DNA from: Portunus trituberculatus
Taxonomy: Eukaryota; Arthropoda; Malacostraca; Decapoda; Portunidae
Assembly (NCBI RefSeq): GCF_017591435.1
Contig: NC_059294.1
Location: 16,891,242-16,955,241 of the forward strand
Direction: 5' to 3'
DNA: 64,000 nt
Shown: in pieces, positions 26,060-37,871 of the stretch
Layout of the letters: each line of letters begins with the position of its first letter
Position numbering within the stretch: the first letter of the stretch is position 1
Position numbers and translations under genes: made by a program
The notes under the pieces: model-generated
The model's input: the letters and a program-made list of their open reading frames with translations, nothing else
Database searches by the model: none
Told to the model about the DNA's origin: nothing

Positions 26060-27145
26060 ACAGGTACAGTGCGAGACAAGTCGTCCTCTGGTTCTCTGGA
26101 GTGGTAAGGTTTCATTAGATTAATATGAACTAGTTGGGAATCCTTACGACGGTCAGGAGTGTGGACCACATAATTTAATGGACTTAGTTTTTGAGCCACA
26201 ACATAAGGTCCCATGAACTTACTGTGAAGAGCATTGCCTGGAGTGGGGAGAAAAGTAAAACCTTGTCTCCTGGTTTGAAACTTCTCATGACAGATTTGGG
26301 AAGAGAATTCTGTTGCATTTTAGTTTGAGATTTGAGGAAGTTTGATTTAGCAAAAGATCTGACTTCACTGATTTTATTCTTAAGGTTACTGATGTAGTCA
26401 GACACACTGGGGCTTGAAGGAGTATTTTGAGTAAACCATTGATCCTTTAATATTTTGAGAGGCCCCCTGATCTGTCTACCATAGAGTAATTCAAAAGGGA
26501 GTAACCTAAAGAATCTTGAGGAGATTCTCTTAAAGCGAAGAGAAGGAAAGAGATACTTTCATCCCAGTCTCCTTGATGCTCCAAGCAATACTTCTTCATC
26601 ATGGATTTTAATGTTTGGTGAAACCGCTCCAGACAGCCTTGGGATTAGGGGTGGTAAGCCGAGGAGGTTACATGGTCGATGTTTAGCTCATTCACTATCT
26701 GTTGGAAAAAATGGCTAGTGAAATTGCTACCCTTGTCAGACTGAATTTGTTTTGGAATTCCTACCGAGGTGAAAAATGTATTAGATGTTTTACAATGGTC
26801 TTTGATGTGATGTTCTTAAGAGGGAATGCTTCAGGGTACCTGGTAGTGGGATCCATGAGGGTTAACAAATACTGATTCCCTCGTTTGGTTTTGGGTAAGG
26901 GCCCTACGCAGTCTAGAATGATCTTTTCGAAGGGCTCCGTCTGAACTGGAATAGGCGTCAGAGGAGCTGGCACAAGGCGTTCGTTAGGCTTACCCACAAT
27001 TTGACATATGTGACATGTTTTTACATAGTGTGACACATCCTTTTTCATTCCTGGCCAAAAAAATGTTGAAGAGCCTTCTTGTAGGTTTTTTGGATGCCTA
27101 GATGACCTGACAATCCATCATGAGCTAGTTCTATAATGGCTGGTC
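26060..27145 (-). pseudogene. Gypsy integrase
   Basis: Minus-strand integrase with an HHCC zinc-binding domain (ELAHDGLSGHLG; YVKTCHICQ). The DDE core is present: first Asp in IILDCVGPLPK, second in QSDKGSNFTS (about 26750-26720), Glu in GCLERFHQTLKS. The C-terminal domain reads FKPGDKVLLF and then, after a frameshift near 26240, FMGPYVVAQKLSPLNYVVHT. The most complete open piece is 27048-26761. No chromodomain is obvious. Confidence 0.85.
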
Positions 27146-27928
27146 TTACAGACAAGGGATGACAACTTGATGTGTTTCTGACCAGGTGTCTAGTTGTTTC
27201 AGTTCAGGAGGTCTGTAGGCACGCATCAGGACTCCTTCCTGATAATAAAAACAAGGCAATTTAGACATATCCTTTGTCTCACTGGCAACATGTCTGATCT
27301 TAGCCAAAGTGAGATCCTGTTCCTGAGCATTAATCAAATTCTCCTTTGAAATGATGTTATTGTACAAGTTGTCAGTAGAGGCAATCATTGGTGGAGGAGG
27401 TGGTGAAAGGGCAGGGGACTTGGACTGAGACCTGGTGACTGCACACACTGGGAAGAAGTGAGGGGATGTTTCGTCCAGGGTCTTAGTGGGACTTTCTGTT
27501 AAGGGAGAATCAAGAACAATTAAGTTTGGAACAGCCAAGTTACCCGCAAGATCGTTACCCAGTACAAGATGTACCCCCGGTACTGGCAGTTCACCAGGTT
27601 TAATGGCTACCACAACCTCTCCTGAAATGAACGGGCACTGTAAGCTAATTTTAGCCAAGGGATAGGAGAGCTGTGATTCGAGACCTGTAAGGATCACCTT
27701 CTCCCCAGTGAAAGCCTGTTTGATGTTAGGGATGACATCTTCCCTTAAGATGGATTGGGCAGCACCTGTATCACGCAGAACCTTGACATTTATTGCCTTG
27801 TCTTTACCATCAGTCAGGGACACTTTACCTTGATACATGTACGAGTCATAAAGTTCTAGAGGAGAGTTGACAGGGTTAGCTAGGGCCACTGGTTTCTTGT
27901 TCTCAAATGTGTTAGGTTTAGGGGCCAC
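27146..27928 (-). pseudogene. Gypsy protease region
   Basis: A 260-residue frame with a retropepsin: active-site VLRDTGAAQSIL near residue 50-62, a flap-like region (VILTGLESQLSYPLAKI) and HLVLGNDLAGNLAVPN, the C-terminal hydrophobic-Gly motif. A Pro/Ser-rich spacer follows and then the start of the INT module. The frame ends at a frameshift (27146) just before the HHCC domain. Confidence 0.85.
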
Positions 27929-27929
27929 A

Positions 27930-28015
27930 AAAGAAAGTTGACGTTGAGAGGCCTTGCAATTTGGGTGTCTACATTTTGGATCGTGTGACCTGGCTTCTTA
28001 CAGTATGTACACCAG
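27930..28015 (-). pseudogene. Gypsy gag CCHC zinc knuckle, frameshifted
   Basis: The minus strand reads CTYCKKPGHTIQ. The last Cys of the CX2CX4HX4C knuckle is recovered only by a one-base shift in an A-run (CCAAAATG), after which the frame runs into the protease ORF. The gag-pol boundary is therefore a single-base lesion or a programmed slip site. Confidence 0.65.
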
Positions 28016-29225
28016 GGGAATTATATGCATTTGGCGAGAATCCGGTCGGCTTACCACCCGCGCCCCAAAACCTTCCCCAAAGGAGGACCTAACATTAGAT
28101 AGTGAACCACGACCTCTACTACCCAGGGATCCCATCAACAAAGCAAACGCATCAGCCACTTTAGCGGCAGACATAAGATCACTCTCTCCCTGTTCTTCCA
28201 CATGCCTCAGAATATTAAAGGGTAACTTGTTCTTCCATTCTTCCAGGACCATTAGATTGAGCAACTCCGAAAAGGTGGTAATGTTAAGGGCGGCTAACCA
28301 TTTCTTAAATTGTCTTAGTTTCTCACTAGCAAATTCAACATAGGTGTGAGACTCTGGTTTTACATACTTTCGGAACTGTTGTCTGTATCCATCAGAAGTG
28401 ATAGAGTAGGCGTCTAGAATGTTACCTTTGATCTCTTCATATTCTACCTCATCACTAAGGCCGTTGTATACCCTATAAGCTTTTCCTACTAGCTTAGGGA
28501 CAAGGAGAGATACCCACTGATCCTTGGGCCATTTATTCATATTAGCAATGCTCTCAAAAGCGCGAAATGACCCGTCAACATCAGATTCATCAAAAGGGGG
28601 AACTAGCGGAGCAGCTATAGCAGGATTAAAGCTTGCCAACTTTCTCTTTATATCTATTTCTTCCTCTCTAAACTTAGCGTCATTTCGTAGGGCTAACTCC
28701 TGAATTTCTGACTCTTTCTCCTGCCTTTTAAGTTGTAACTGAAATTCTCTCTTTTCATTTTTTGGCCTGTAGTTGCATTTGTTTTTCCTGTAGTTGCATT
28801 TGTCTTTCTTGTTCTCTCTCTCTAGCTACTTTTTCTGCCTGTAGTTGCATTTCTTTCACTTCCTTTTCTGCCTGTAGTTGCATTTGTTTTTCATGCATCC
28901 GGTATTCTAGTCTAAGCTTCTCAATTTCCCACTGACTTATCCTACTCTTATCCTGTTCTTCCTGGGGACTGTGTATTATAGTCCTCGTAGAGGCTGCTGA
29001 CATGAGAGTTAACTCTTCTATGGCATTTCCTAGCAACTGACCTTCTTGCACTAGATGTTCAACAACTACATTCTTAATGACCTCTTTAGTCATCTGAGAC
29101 GTGATGGGAACATCAAAATGTTTAGCGATGGTCTTCCACTGGTCCTTTTTTATATTAGCACCTTTAAGTTGTTCCAGAGAAGGGTCAGCACAAAAATCTT
29201 CAACGTTAAACTGAGCGGAAGCCAT
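27998..29225 (-). pseudogene. Gypsy gag, coiled coil plus SCAN-like capsid
   Basis: Starts MASAQFNVEDFCADPSLEQL at 29225. The first 156 residues end in a long Gln/Glu-rich coiled coil with EKQMQLQAEK repeats. After a frameshift in an A-run near 28765, the second part (28639-27998) has a capsid-like region (KYVKPESHTYVEFASEKLRQ; LNLMVLEEWKNKLPFNILRH) reminiscent of SCAN-like Gypsy gag. The C-terminus is Gly/Arg-rich before the zinc knuckle. Confidence 0.8.
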
Positions 29226-29811
29226 ATTAAATAGATGTTAAACAACAACAAAAATGATAAGCGAATTACTTAAGTGAGGAACTTGGCAGAGTGATAATAA
29301 AGGCAACCTTGGAAATTACCTAGATTATACTTAAGTAAACACTTATGAGTACAATCACTAATGAGGGGTAAACTAGAGAGTTACGGCATTAAGAGGGATC
29401 CGGATTACTCTAGTTACGAGACTTGAGAGTGAGGAGCGAATTGTACTGAGACTTGTTATTGATAAGGAGGCGGATTAGTCTGAGAGACTAGTTAAAATGG
29501 CCGATTCTAACTAGCGAGAAAAATGATCCGCGAAGTGAGGGGATTGAGGGTTCGCATGAACATATGATGATCCCAACACTTGGATAACACTTATTACACA
29601 CCTGCCTATGTGCAAAAATAGAGATAAGTGCTATCGGTGAACACGCCTTTCTACCTGGTTTCCTGCTCTACCACTGCTATGCGATACCAATGAAAGTCAC
29701 GAAGCACGTTTAACCCAAAAGGAGCCACTTGATCGCACAAAGGTAAATTTAAACCACACGCAGAGTAAGTCACAGAAAAAAAAAAATGGAACACTGAACA
29801 AGGGTTATAAG
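29226..29811 (-). other. Gypsy leader between PBS and gag
   Basis: About 585 bp of non-coding leader between the PBS and the gag ATG. No open frame of note. Confidence 0.6.
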
Positions 29812-29830
29812 GGTCCTGTCACGGTCGCCA
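29812..29830 (-). other. Gypsy primer-binding site, tRNA-Arg-like
   Basis: The minus strand reads TGGCGACCGTGACAGGACC two bases inside the 5' LTR end. It is complementary to a tRNA 3' end of the form ...CACGGTCGCCA, which I recall as arthropod tRNA-Arg. The identity should be confirmed against the host tRNA set. Confidence 0.75.
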
Positions 29831-29832
29831 AT

Positions 29833-30275
29833 TGTTACGTTCACCGGTTAAACGGGTAAGATTGGCATCGGGGAGCCGGTGAACAATAACAATAAAAAAA
29901 ACACTGCAGGTTCAACTGGTGAGGAAATGCAAAGGGGGCACTTTAAAAAGCTATTTTAATAACCCATAATGAAACTGACACACATAGATATAACATGAAA
30001 CATGAAACACAGATATATAACATGAAACACAGGAAAATGACATACACATATACATATAACACAGAAATAAATACAACAATAAAGAACCCAACTTAATACC
30101 TAACAATAATCCTAATCCTATATGGAGGCAATGTGGAAAACACGGACGAGGGGAAGTGATACTTATGCGGTGTCGCAGTGGTGAAGTGCTGGGTGATGGT
30201 TGATCCCACGGTAGTCCCAAGAGGCGTTGTGTTCACTGGTTGAGGCCTGGACCTCGACTTCACTTCCAGAAAGCC
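29833..30275 (-). repeat. Gypsy 5' LTR, U3-truncated
   Basis: Begins with TGTTACG and aligns closely with 24176-24623, ending at CCAGAAAGCC. The remaining U3 (220 bp, including the enhancer-like repeats) is replaced by unrelated sequence and (GA)n. No target duplication can be paired with the (AT)n flank on the other side. Confidence 0.85.
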
Positions 30276-30345
30276 GGATGAAAGGCCCATTATGGAACAC
30301 TGAACTTCAGGTGAAATGGAAAATAAATCATAAATGGAAATGGAA

Positions 30346-30473
<128 letters not shown>

Positions 30474-31056
30474 GTAAAAACAAAGAAAATAAAACAATCT
30501 TTTGATAATGGTTTAGTCATATAATTTCTCTCTATCTAAAGAAAAGAAAATATTATTAACATGCAAGTCAGATGGACATAAAAAAAAATCGCTCTTACGT
30601 TATTTTACGCCGAAAAAAAAAAATGTAGAAGCGGAAAATGAAACAAAAACCTTATTACATACTGTGTAAGAATGAAAACCTCAATACACTCTCCGTACCT
30701 TAAATCAGTCAATGCAGTATCTACGTACGTGCAATACTTAAAATAACTCACTATAATGACTCCTAAGACCTACATGAAATAATCTCCCAAATAACGTTGG
30801 GAGAAAATGTGAAATCTGGCGTCCACATGTTTGTTTGGGCTTAGTGGTGATGCTTCGGTGACGCCGAGGAGGGCAAGGCGGTGGTGGGGGACGGGAAAGG
30901 GCAGCGTCGAGAGACAAACAAACTTCCCTCCTGGGTGAGTGAGACGTTTGGTTTCCTCTTTCCCGTCTGTGTCCGCAGCGAAGAGGATATGAAGAAGGAG
31001 GGTGGCAGGGAAAGAAGGAGGGAGGGAGGGAGGGTCCAGTGGGGTGGTTAGAAGAA

Positions 31057-31060
<4 letters not shown>

Positions 31061-31121
<61 letters not shown>
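31061..31121. repeat. (AG)30 microsatellite
   Basis: Pure AG run just outside the 3' end of LINE E copy 1. Confidence 0.96.
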
Positions 31122-31123
<2 letters not shown>

Positions 31124-31129
31124 TTGTTC

Positions 31130-31213
31130 TTGATGATGATGATTGATTTATTGCACCCTTGGCTTAATACAATGTGAATTATGGGAACAAATTATAAGAA
31201 TTACAGCGAAAAG

Positions 31214-31302
<89 letters not shown>

Positions 31303-31995
31303 ACACAGACACATACCACACAGACACACATCACACACACACACAGGCATATACACACAGGATCAACAAACAAACAATTCATTATGGCCAAAAAGGTGAC
31401 AAGCTGATGTGGTCAGCAGCTACAGAAGAGCGGATGATGTGCTAGGATGCGGTCAAGTTGTCATGTGTCAGTAGGTACAGACACACAGCAAGTATAGTGG
31501 CTGTCCTTGAGGGAGTATATCACTGACTTATGGGCAGGTCAGGCAGTATTGCAAGGTGTTGCCATTAGGGATGTAGCACAGAGGGTAGGAAGAGAACTGG
31601 AGCACACCCACTTCCCCAGCGACTTCTCAGAACAATCTGTAGCCCAGCCTCAGTTTGGCTGACACCACGTTGTGCCTCCTGACCATGAGGCCCCGGCGAC
31701 GATACTTGTGTCTATGGTGGCGGAAGGCATCCTAGTGGTGGATGGAGACGCTTGCCAGTCTCTGCTAGTCCCTGCGATGGCTGGTGTCCACAAGGGCGGC
31801 TGCACGGACTTTCTTCAAGCAGCAGGAGAGCGAGGGTGAAGGAGCCAGATTAGCGGCAGGCAGGTCACAGGCAGTTAGGCCTCGATCACTAATGAAAGCC
31901 TAGAACGATAGCATGCGTTGCACTAAAGATCGGTAAGCAGGTTTTGCGGAGGAAAGGGTCTGTAGGGCAGATTTCGAGTCGCAAATTACCGCGTC

Positions 31996-31998
<3 letters not shown>
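31130..31998 (-). mobile_element. LINE family E, copy 1 (3' end only)
   Basis: Aligns with 34590-35465 of copy 2 in the same orientation. Shared blocks include the 3' end (GATTTATTGC-CCCTTGGCTT), the ACACAGGCATATACACACAGG segment and the ORF2 C-terminus. It is 5'-truncated where copy 2 continues into RNase H, at a (GA)n. Within its 3' UTR a (CA)42 run (31216-31300) replaces a short CA-rich stretch of copy 2. Confidence 0.85.
31216..31300. repeat. (CA)42 inside LINE E 3' UTR
   Basis: Pure CA run followed by imperfect CACA/CACAGA repeats to about 31350. The matching position in copy 2 (34674-34740) has only interrupted CACA/CACCACA sequence. Confidence 0.93.

Positions 31999-32036
<38 letters not shown>
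31999..32036. repeat. (GA)19 microsatellite
   Basis: GA run at the 5' truncation of LINE E copy 1. Confidence 0.95.
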
Positions 32037-32041
<5 letters not shown>

Positions 32042-32475
32042 GTGGCGGGGAAGTAGATTGTTTAAGATTAAGGTGACCCGTTTTCATGATATTTATTGAG
32101 TTGCAGTGCTATTTTTTTATTACTTTTATACTTACTCTTATTCTTCTTATTGTTCTTATTATTATTTATGTAGGTGCTTCAGTGCCATGTACGAGTAAAC
32201 GAATGGTACAGGTTAATCATCAAAGATTAATTTTGATATACCAATGCGCTGACAAACAAGGGGGAACAAAACCACTCGTGTACACTCCAGCTCCGAACTA
32301 GAGCAACACGTTTTCTCAACTTAGCAAACTGTCTTGGGCACTGTTTCAATCGCAGTTCAGCCTTTACTTTTACTTTGCAATACTTCTCGAAAAGAAAATA
32401 AAAGTTAGCAATATTCTACTTCAGAGAAGAAAATATATTATGGGGAAATAGGTCACATCTCTTTTGTTTAATATA

Positions 32476-32479
<4 letters not shown>

Positions 32480-32527
<48 letters not shown>
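32480..32527. repeat. (CT)24 microsatellite
   Basis: Pure CT run. Confidence 0.95.
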
Positions 32528-32530
<3 letters not shown>

Positions 32531-32642
32531 TTTTTATCTTTGAAGAAGTGAAATCAAGTCGCTTAGGAGCCTGACTCGAGATTTTCATGACTGTTCCATG
32601 TTGACGTCTTCCGGTGTTCGCTCGGTTCAAGTGGTGCCTCCC

Positions 32643-32645
<3 letters not shown>

Positions 32646-32698
<53 letters not shown>
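32646..32698. repeat. (CT)26 microsatellite
   Basis: Pure CT run. A 234-codon open frame running out of it (32598-33302) has no recognisable domain. Confidence 0.95.
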
Positions 32699-32700
<2 letters not shown>

Positions 32701-33302
32701 ACGTTACCGAGACTACACCTATTATAAATTTTACCACATCCTTGTCATCCTCTCAACCTTACTCATTTTTGCGTTTGGGGTTTCCAATGAGCGGAGCCTG
32801 TGCACTCGACAGTTTCAGCGATCTGCTTCAATACCCAATGTGCATCGTTCTCAGTACAGCAATGGCGGGGTATTACTTCCCTTGCTTCCCTCTTTTCCCA
32901 ATGACTTCTTCATTCATATGCTCTTCGTATCCCTCCCGCCTGAATGAGTATCGGAAATCTGTATGGAGTTGTTTGTTTTGGCTCCTCTCTCAAGTACTTC
33001 CACCCAGAGCACCTACTAGTATATACTGTACTGTGCATGTTTCACCGACTCCTGCTCTTCCTCCTTTTCCTTTTTATGTGCTACTTCTTTCTCTTCTGAT
33101 TTATCCTCTTTTCCTACATCTTCCGTGGCGGCGGCTGAAACCAGTCCGGATATTCTTCACATACTTTGTTTCAACTTCTCTTTCCTCTCTTCTTTTACTT
33201 CTTCTTATTCCTTTGATTTATTTATTTCTTGCCATTTCTCTTCTATCAAAGCTGAAATTTTTTTGTCCGCTTGACTCTTCTTTACTTGGACGTCTTCCCT
33301 GA

Positions 33303-34590
33303 CTCTTGATATAATAAAGTCACTGTCTGAAAACATGCAAATTTGGTACCACTATCACTAGACAATACTGCTCATTGCTGATTGACAGACTCATTCCTGT
33401 CTGTGTCAAAATGTGCGACAGACTGATTTTACATCCTTAACGATACTTTTATTCAGTCATAAGTTATCGGATTATACATTTAGAAAATAGTCAGGAATCT
33501 TTTAAGTGGAAAACTATTGTGGTTGAAATACAGCATGACAACTTGACAACTCTTAAACAGAAAAAGTGAATACATAAAACAAATCCAATCTTCATTCTAT
33601 AAGTAGCTACCAGATTATACGTGTACAGAAATCAGGTACCTTGAAATATAGCTACGGTAATAGTTGGAATACAAAGTTACCTTGCCGCATTTGAAAAGAA
33701 ATCACGGATACTAGTTCAGCTAATCAGAGAGTGAGAGCGTCGTCTATCTAGAGTGTTACCGTGCTCAAGTGTTCGTAGATGAATTTTGTACATGAGGATC
33801 ACGTTGATGGAGTGTAGTAGACTTACCGATGGTAAGTGTACAAAATATTATCAAAGTTTTCTTCAGTGGTTTGCCTCAAAGATACACTTCCTTGCTTACA
33901 TGATAAAGGTTAAGTGGTTCATATATCAGCGTGTAGCCTTATTTACCAGTGTTATTATTTCTTACGTGTAATAAGTGGAAGAAAGGTCGTGAGAAAGATT
34001 TATCACTGGAGCTTAATGTCGAGGAGTATAATGATGGCGCTGGTCGTTCGTCAGTGAAACCCATTTTTTTTTTTTTTTTTACTAGGAATAACACTAACCT
34101 ATGTAATCGGACGAGATAACATGCCATGGAGTAATTAAAGCCATAAGCCATATTATTTTTTAGTCAAGAATTTGATATATATAGTGCAGTTAGGTTTTTT
34201 TTTCTTGTATAACTTATATGGAACAGTTCTTCCCTTCTACTATTCGAGTTACCGTAAAACAATTAAGTGCAAGATAACACTTAGATCTAGAAGCATATAT
34301 AGTTTTGTTGATATATATACGTACAGTTTTTCTTTACTATTATTCAAGTTACCGTAAAACAATTAAGTACAAGATATCCTTTCAATTAAGAAGCATATAT
34401 ACTTTGGTTGATGTGAAATTACGTAAAAAGTATCTAGCATAGTGACTTTACGTGAAAATTGGAAAACCCGAAGACAGGCAGAGAAACAAGGCGACGTAAG
34501 GCGGGTAAGACACGAGAAACAAATGTAACAAGAAAGAAATAACGTGAGACGAGTAGTAAATGTGACATTCTCGTTGTATTTATGAAGCTG
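33303..34590. other. Gene-free AT-rich stretch
   Basis: No coding sequence recognised. It contains a T-run (34063-34080) and a two-unit tandem repeat at 34222-34421. Confidence 0.5.
34222..34421. repeat. 100-bp tandem duplication
   Basis: Two diverged copies with period 100 bp, anchored by AGTTACCGTAAAACAATTAA near 34248 and 34348 and by AGAAGCATATATA near 34291 and 34390. Confidence 0.75.
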
Positions 34591-34856
34591 TTGTTGTTGA
34601 TTAATTTATTGCGCCCTTGGCTTCGTACAATGGTAATTATGGGCACAAATTATTAGAATTACAGCTTATAGTTACACACATACACACCACACACACCACA
34701 GAGAAACGTACCACATAGACACACATCACACATACACACAGGCATATACACACAGGATGAACAAACAAACAATTCATTATGACCAAAAAGGTGACAAGGT
34801 GATGTGGTCAACAGCTACGGAAGAGCGGATGACGTGCCAGGATGAGGTCCAAGTTG

Positions 34857-35849
34857 TCATGTGTCAGTAGGTACTGACACATAGCAAGTATAGTGTCCTT
34901 GAGGGAGCATATCACTGACTTCTGGGAAGGTCAGGCAGTGATGTAAGGTGTTGCCATTAAGGATGTAACACATAGGGCAGGAAGAGAACTGGGGCACATC
35001 CACATCCCAAGCGATTTGCCAGAGTGGTTTGTAGCCCAATCAGAGTCTGGCTGACACCACGTTGTGCCTCTTGATCATGTGGCCCCAGTGACGATACTTG
35101 TATCTGTGGTGGCAGAAGACATCGTAGTGGTGGATGGAGACGCTTGCCAGTCTCTGCTGGTCCCTGCTATGGCTGGTGTCCAGAAGGGCTGCGGCATGGA
35201 CCTTCTTCAAGCAACAGGAGAGAGAGGGTGATGGGACCAAACCACCCGCCGGCAGATCACAGGCAGTCTTGGTTAGGCGTCTACTATGTCACTGCAGCTA
35301 ATCCCTTTGTGAGAGGGAATCCAGAAAAATTATTCAGTTAGGCCAAGCTCACTCATCAGAGCCAAGAAAGATGGAATGCGTTGCATTAAAGATCGATAAG
35401 TAGGTTTTCAGGAGGAAAGGGTTTATAGGGTAGATTCCTAGTTGCAAATTCCCACGCTACTGATTCCCCGTTGACAGGAAGCTGACTCCGTCTAAAACAC
35501 CATACAGTTCACAAAAACTGGAGCTAGATGAGTTAAGTAGTTTGCGACCAACCCATCCTCCCGTTGGCAGATCTGTGTCGAGGGAAAACACCGCACTCCC
35601 CGCCATCCAATATGGCCGCAGCGACCCGTCTGTGTATAGGTGATGGGACGCCCGGACTGATGTTATAGTGTCCAGTGACAGTTGCCTCTGCAGAGTGGAG
35701 GGAGCAGTCTTCACAGTGGGAGTGTAGCACACATGAAGTATGAGCAGCATCCACGGGGGCGGACCAGGAACAATTTCTTCATGGGAAACGACAACATCCA
35801 GGCCACGGAGAATGAATGCTACATACCGTCTTGATGAGCATGCGGCCAC
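34857..35849 (-). pseudogene. LINE E RNase H and C-terminal zinc motif
   Basis: RNase H is recognised by HHLYTDGSLRPYWMAGSAVF (catalytic Asp), GGWVGRKLLNSSSSSFCELY (catalytic Glu in CEL) and a degenerate third segment after 35457. Downstream are SLSCCLKKVHAAAL, YRHWGHMIKRHNVV and CPMCYILNGNTLHHCL, the Cys/His C-terminus usual in RNase H-bearing LINEs. Confidence 0.8.
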
Positions 35850-36189
35850 CAGGCCGGAGAGATGGCATGCGTGATTGAGGATCCAGGGAAGTACTTATTA
35901 CTTACGAGTAATGCGGCACAATCTGAGGGGAATGAAGACACTTGACAGTAAATACCATAAAATATGATGCTATTCTCTCGCTGATGGATGGCAGGTTAAG
36001 TTCTGCTTGCATGTTTACCACTCTGGTTGACATGAGGCATCCTAAAATAATTCTTATACTCGATTCTGAAACTTTTCAAGGGGGAGCAAGGAAGACTTGG
36101 GAATTTGAACCAGTGCCGGAGAGATAATCAATAATCGAACGAATAAATGTAATGTAGATAGTCCGGGCTATAGGTATGGAGATGCTATC

Positions 36190-37310
36190 TTCATTGTTGG
36201 TGAATGCAAACATCATCGGCGTAAAATGTGATTGTAATTCCTGGAGTTTCACGTAAGAGGAAGAGCAAACGGTCCATGCAGATGTTGAATAAGAAAGGAC
36301 TCCGTACTCCTCCCTGCGGAGTCCCTGAATTAAAGTTTTATGTGGAACTAATAGCCTCGTTTAAACAAGACCCGAGACTTTCTGTTGCTTAAATATGCCG
36401 TATCCACTTCAACACTCGCCCTTTGATGGTAAGATCTAACAGCTGGTCAAGAATTGTATCTCGGTTAGCAGTGTCTAAAGCGCTCTTGAGGTCGATGAAG
36501 GCAACCATACTGCTGGAGGAGAGGCGCGTGTAATAGCTCAGCGAGGCAGCGGTGGGTGCTACGCTGTGGCAGGAAGCCGAACAGTTGAAGCGAGAGCACA
36601 TCTTCCAGCCGGTACAGATGGGACAGTAGTATTCACTCCATGACTTTACTGAAACATGATGTTAATGAAACGGGACTGAATTTGTTAGTACCTGGCTTGA
36701 GGATGGGGACGATCGTACTAATGGTCCAGGAAGCAGGCACACATCCCTGACGGTAGCAAAAATTATATACATTGGTTGCAATATAGGATTTACAGGCACT
36801 TGATGAAGCAATCGAAGAACAGAATAAGTTGCACCATCATCCCTTGGTGCTGTGGCTTTACCTCTACCAAGAGCACGGCAGAGCTCGACCTCTGTGATGA
36901 GTGTGTCCTCTTCATCATCTCTGTCCAGCAATGCTCGCATCAGACTCGGTAGTCTGTCCTGATAGAAAGCGCTTCCTGGACATCTTCAGGGAGACTGCTG
37001 ATACTATACTGGACAGCCCAGGCATCAGAGAGCTCTTGAGCGTACTCACCTGGTCTGTGATGAAGAACACTGACAGGCTTCCTGTTGATCACCCTCCAAA
37101 TCAGCTGCCACATGATTCCCATGCTCGTCTGATGGTTTATGTTGTCGGTGAGCTTCTTCCAAGAGTCCGTCCTCCCACATTTCCGGACACTTATCATTTC
37201 ATCTATGGAGAATTCATACTGGCGCAGATTCAGAGTGTAGGGCGGCGCAAGATGGAGTAGGAAGCCATCACCAGGTCCCACGGAGGAACTACCTGTTTTA
37301 GGACGAAACA
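36190..37310 (-). pseudogene. LINE E linker and reverse transcriptase
   Basis: Linker: DSWKKLTDNINHQTSMGI. RT pieces: ELCRALGRGKATAPRDDGAT (36940-36662), AFIDLKSALDTANRDTILDQ with the first palm Asp (36601-36389), a GTPQGG/VRSPFLFNICMD block and FYADDVCIH catalytic pair (about 36330-36190). Frameshifts separate each piece. Confidence 0.8.
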
Positions 37311-37400
37311 CTTGTCACGAACGCTTCATCATTGCTGTTTAGATGAAGGTCGTTTACGATCTCCGACAGCTGGTAGGATACGAAAACGCCTGGATGTCCA

Positions 37401-37871
37401 ACCTAGGCTGCAGCACCATAGCTAACAGCAGCTGCAGGAACACCGCTGTGGTGAACAGTCTTGTTTGCAACAAACCGAGACAATAGCAAGGTGTTGGAGG
37501 GCTGGAGAGCGCTGAGGGAGAACGTCGTAACCCAACGAGAGTTGAGACAGGACTGTGTTTATGAAGCAGCCAGAAAGAGATAGGTATTAGATGTTCGTCT
37601 GGTTAGGCCTAAAGAAGGGCCACAAATATTCCACCACTCTCCTGTGTCAACCATTCACAATCTTTCTCTCCCTTCCTTCGTTCTCCCCTTCCCTTTCCAC
37701 TTCCTTCACTTTTTCCGTCCTAATGTGTCATCTGCTGAGAGAGCGAGGCGATAAGTCCAGTGCTTCATATTGGCTGGTTCATTTGATACGCGCGCTTCAC
37801 AAGTAGGATTCATTGAATCATCACATGGCTTGTTCTTCCGTGGACGTTACGATGAAGTATCAGTCGGAGTG
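37401..37871. other. Unassigned stretch between LINE E and PLE
   Basis: Mixed sequence with a C/T-rich segment (37660-37730). It may include remnants of the LINE E EN region or PLE 5' DNA, but nothing can be assigned confidently. Confidence 0.4.

Larger units (their letters stand above)
34590..37400 (-). mobile_element. LINE family E, copy 2 (RT plus RNase H)
   Basis: Minus-strand LINE: EN-RT linker (37310-36940), RT (36940 to about 36190), RNase H (35849-35457), Cys/His-rich C-terminus (35240-34857) and 3' UTR to about 34590. The EN domain is missing at the 5' end. RNase H after RT and a GTPQGG motif point to the I/R1 side of the LINE tree. It contains many frameshifts and stops. Copy 1 is at 31130. 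Confidence 0.85.

Noticed and set aside
32598..33302. 234-codon open frame, Leu/Ser/Phe-rich
   Set aside because: Begins through a (CT)n tract, is pyrimidine-biased, has no recognisable domain and no supporting splice signals.
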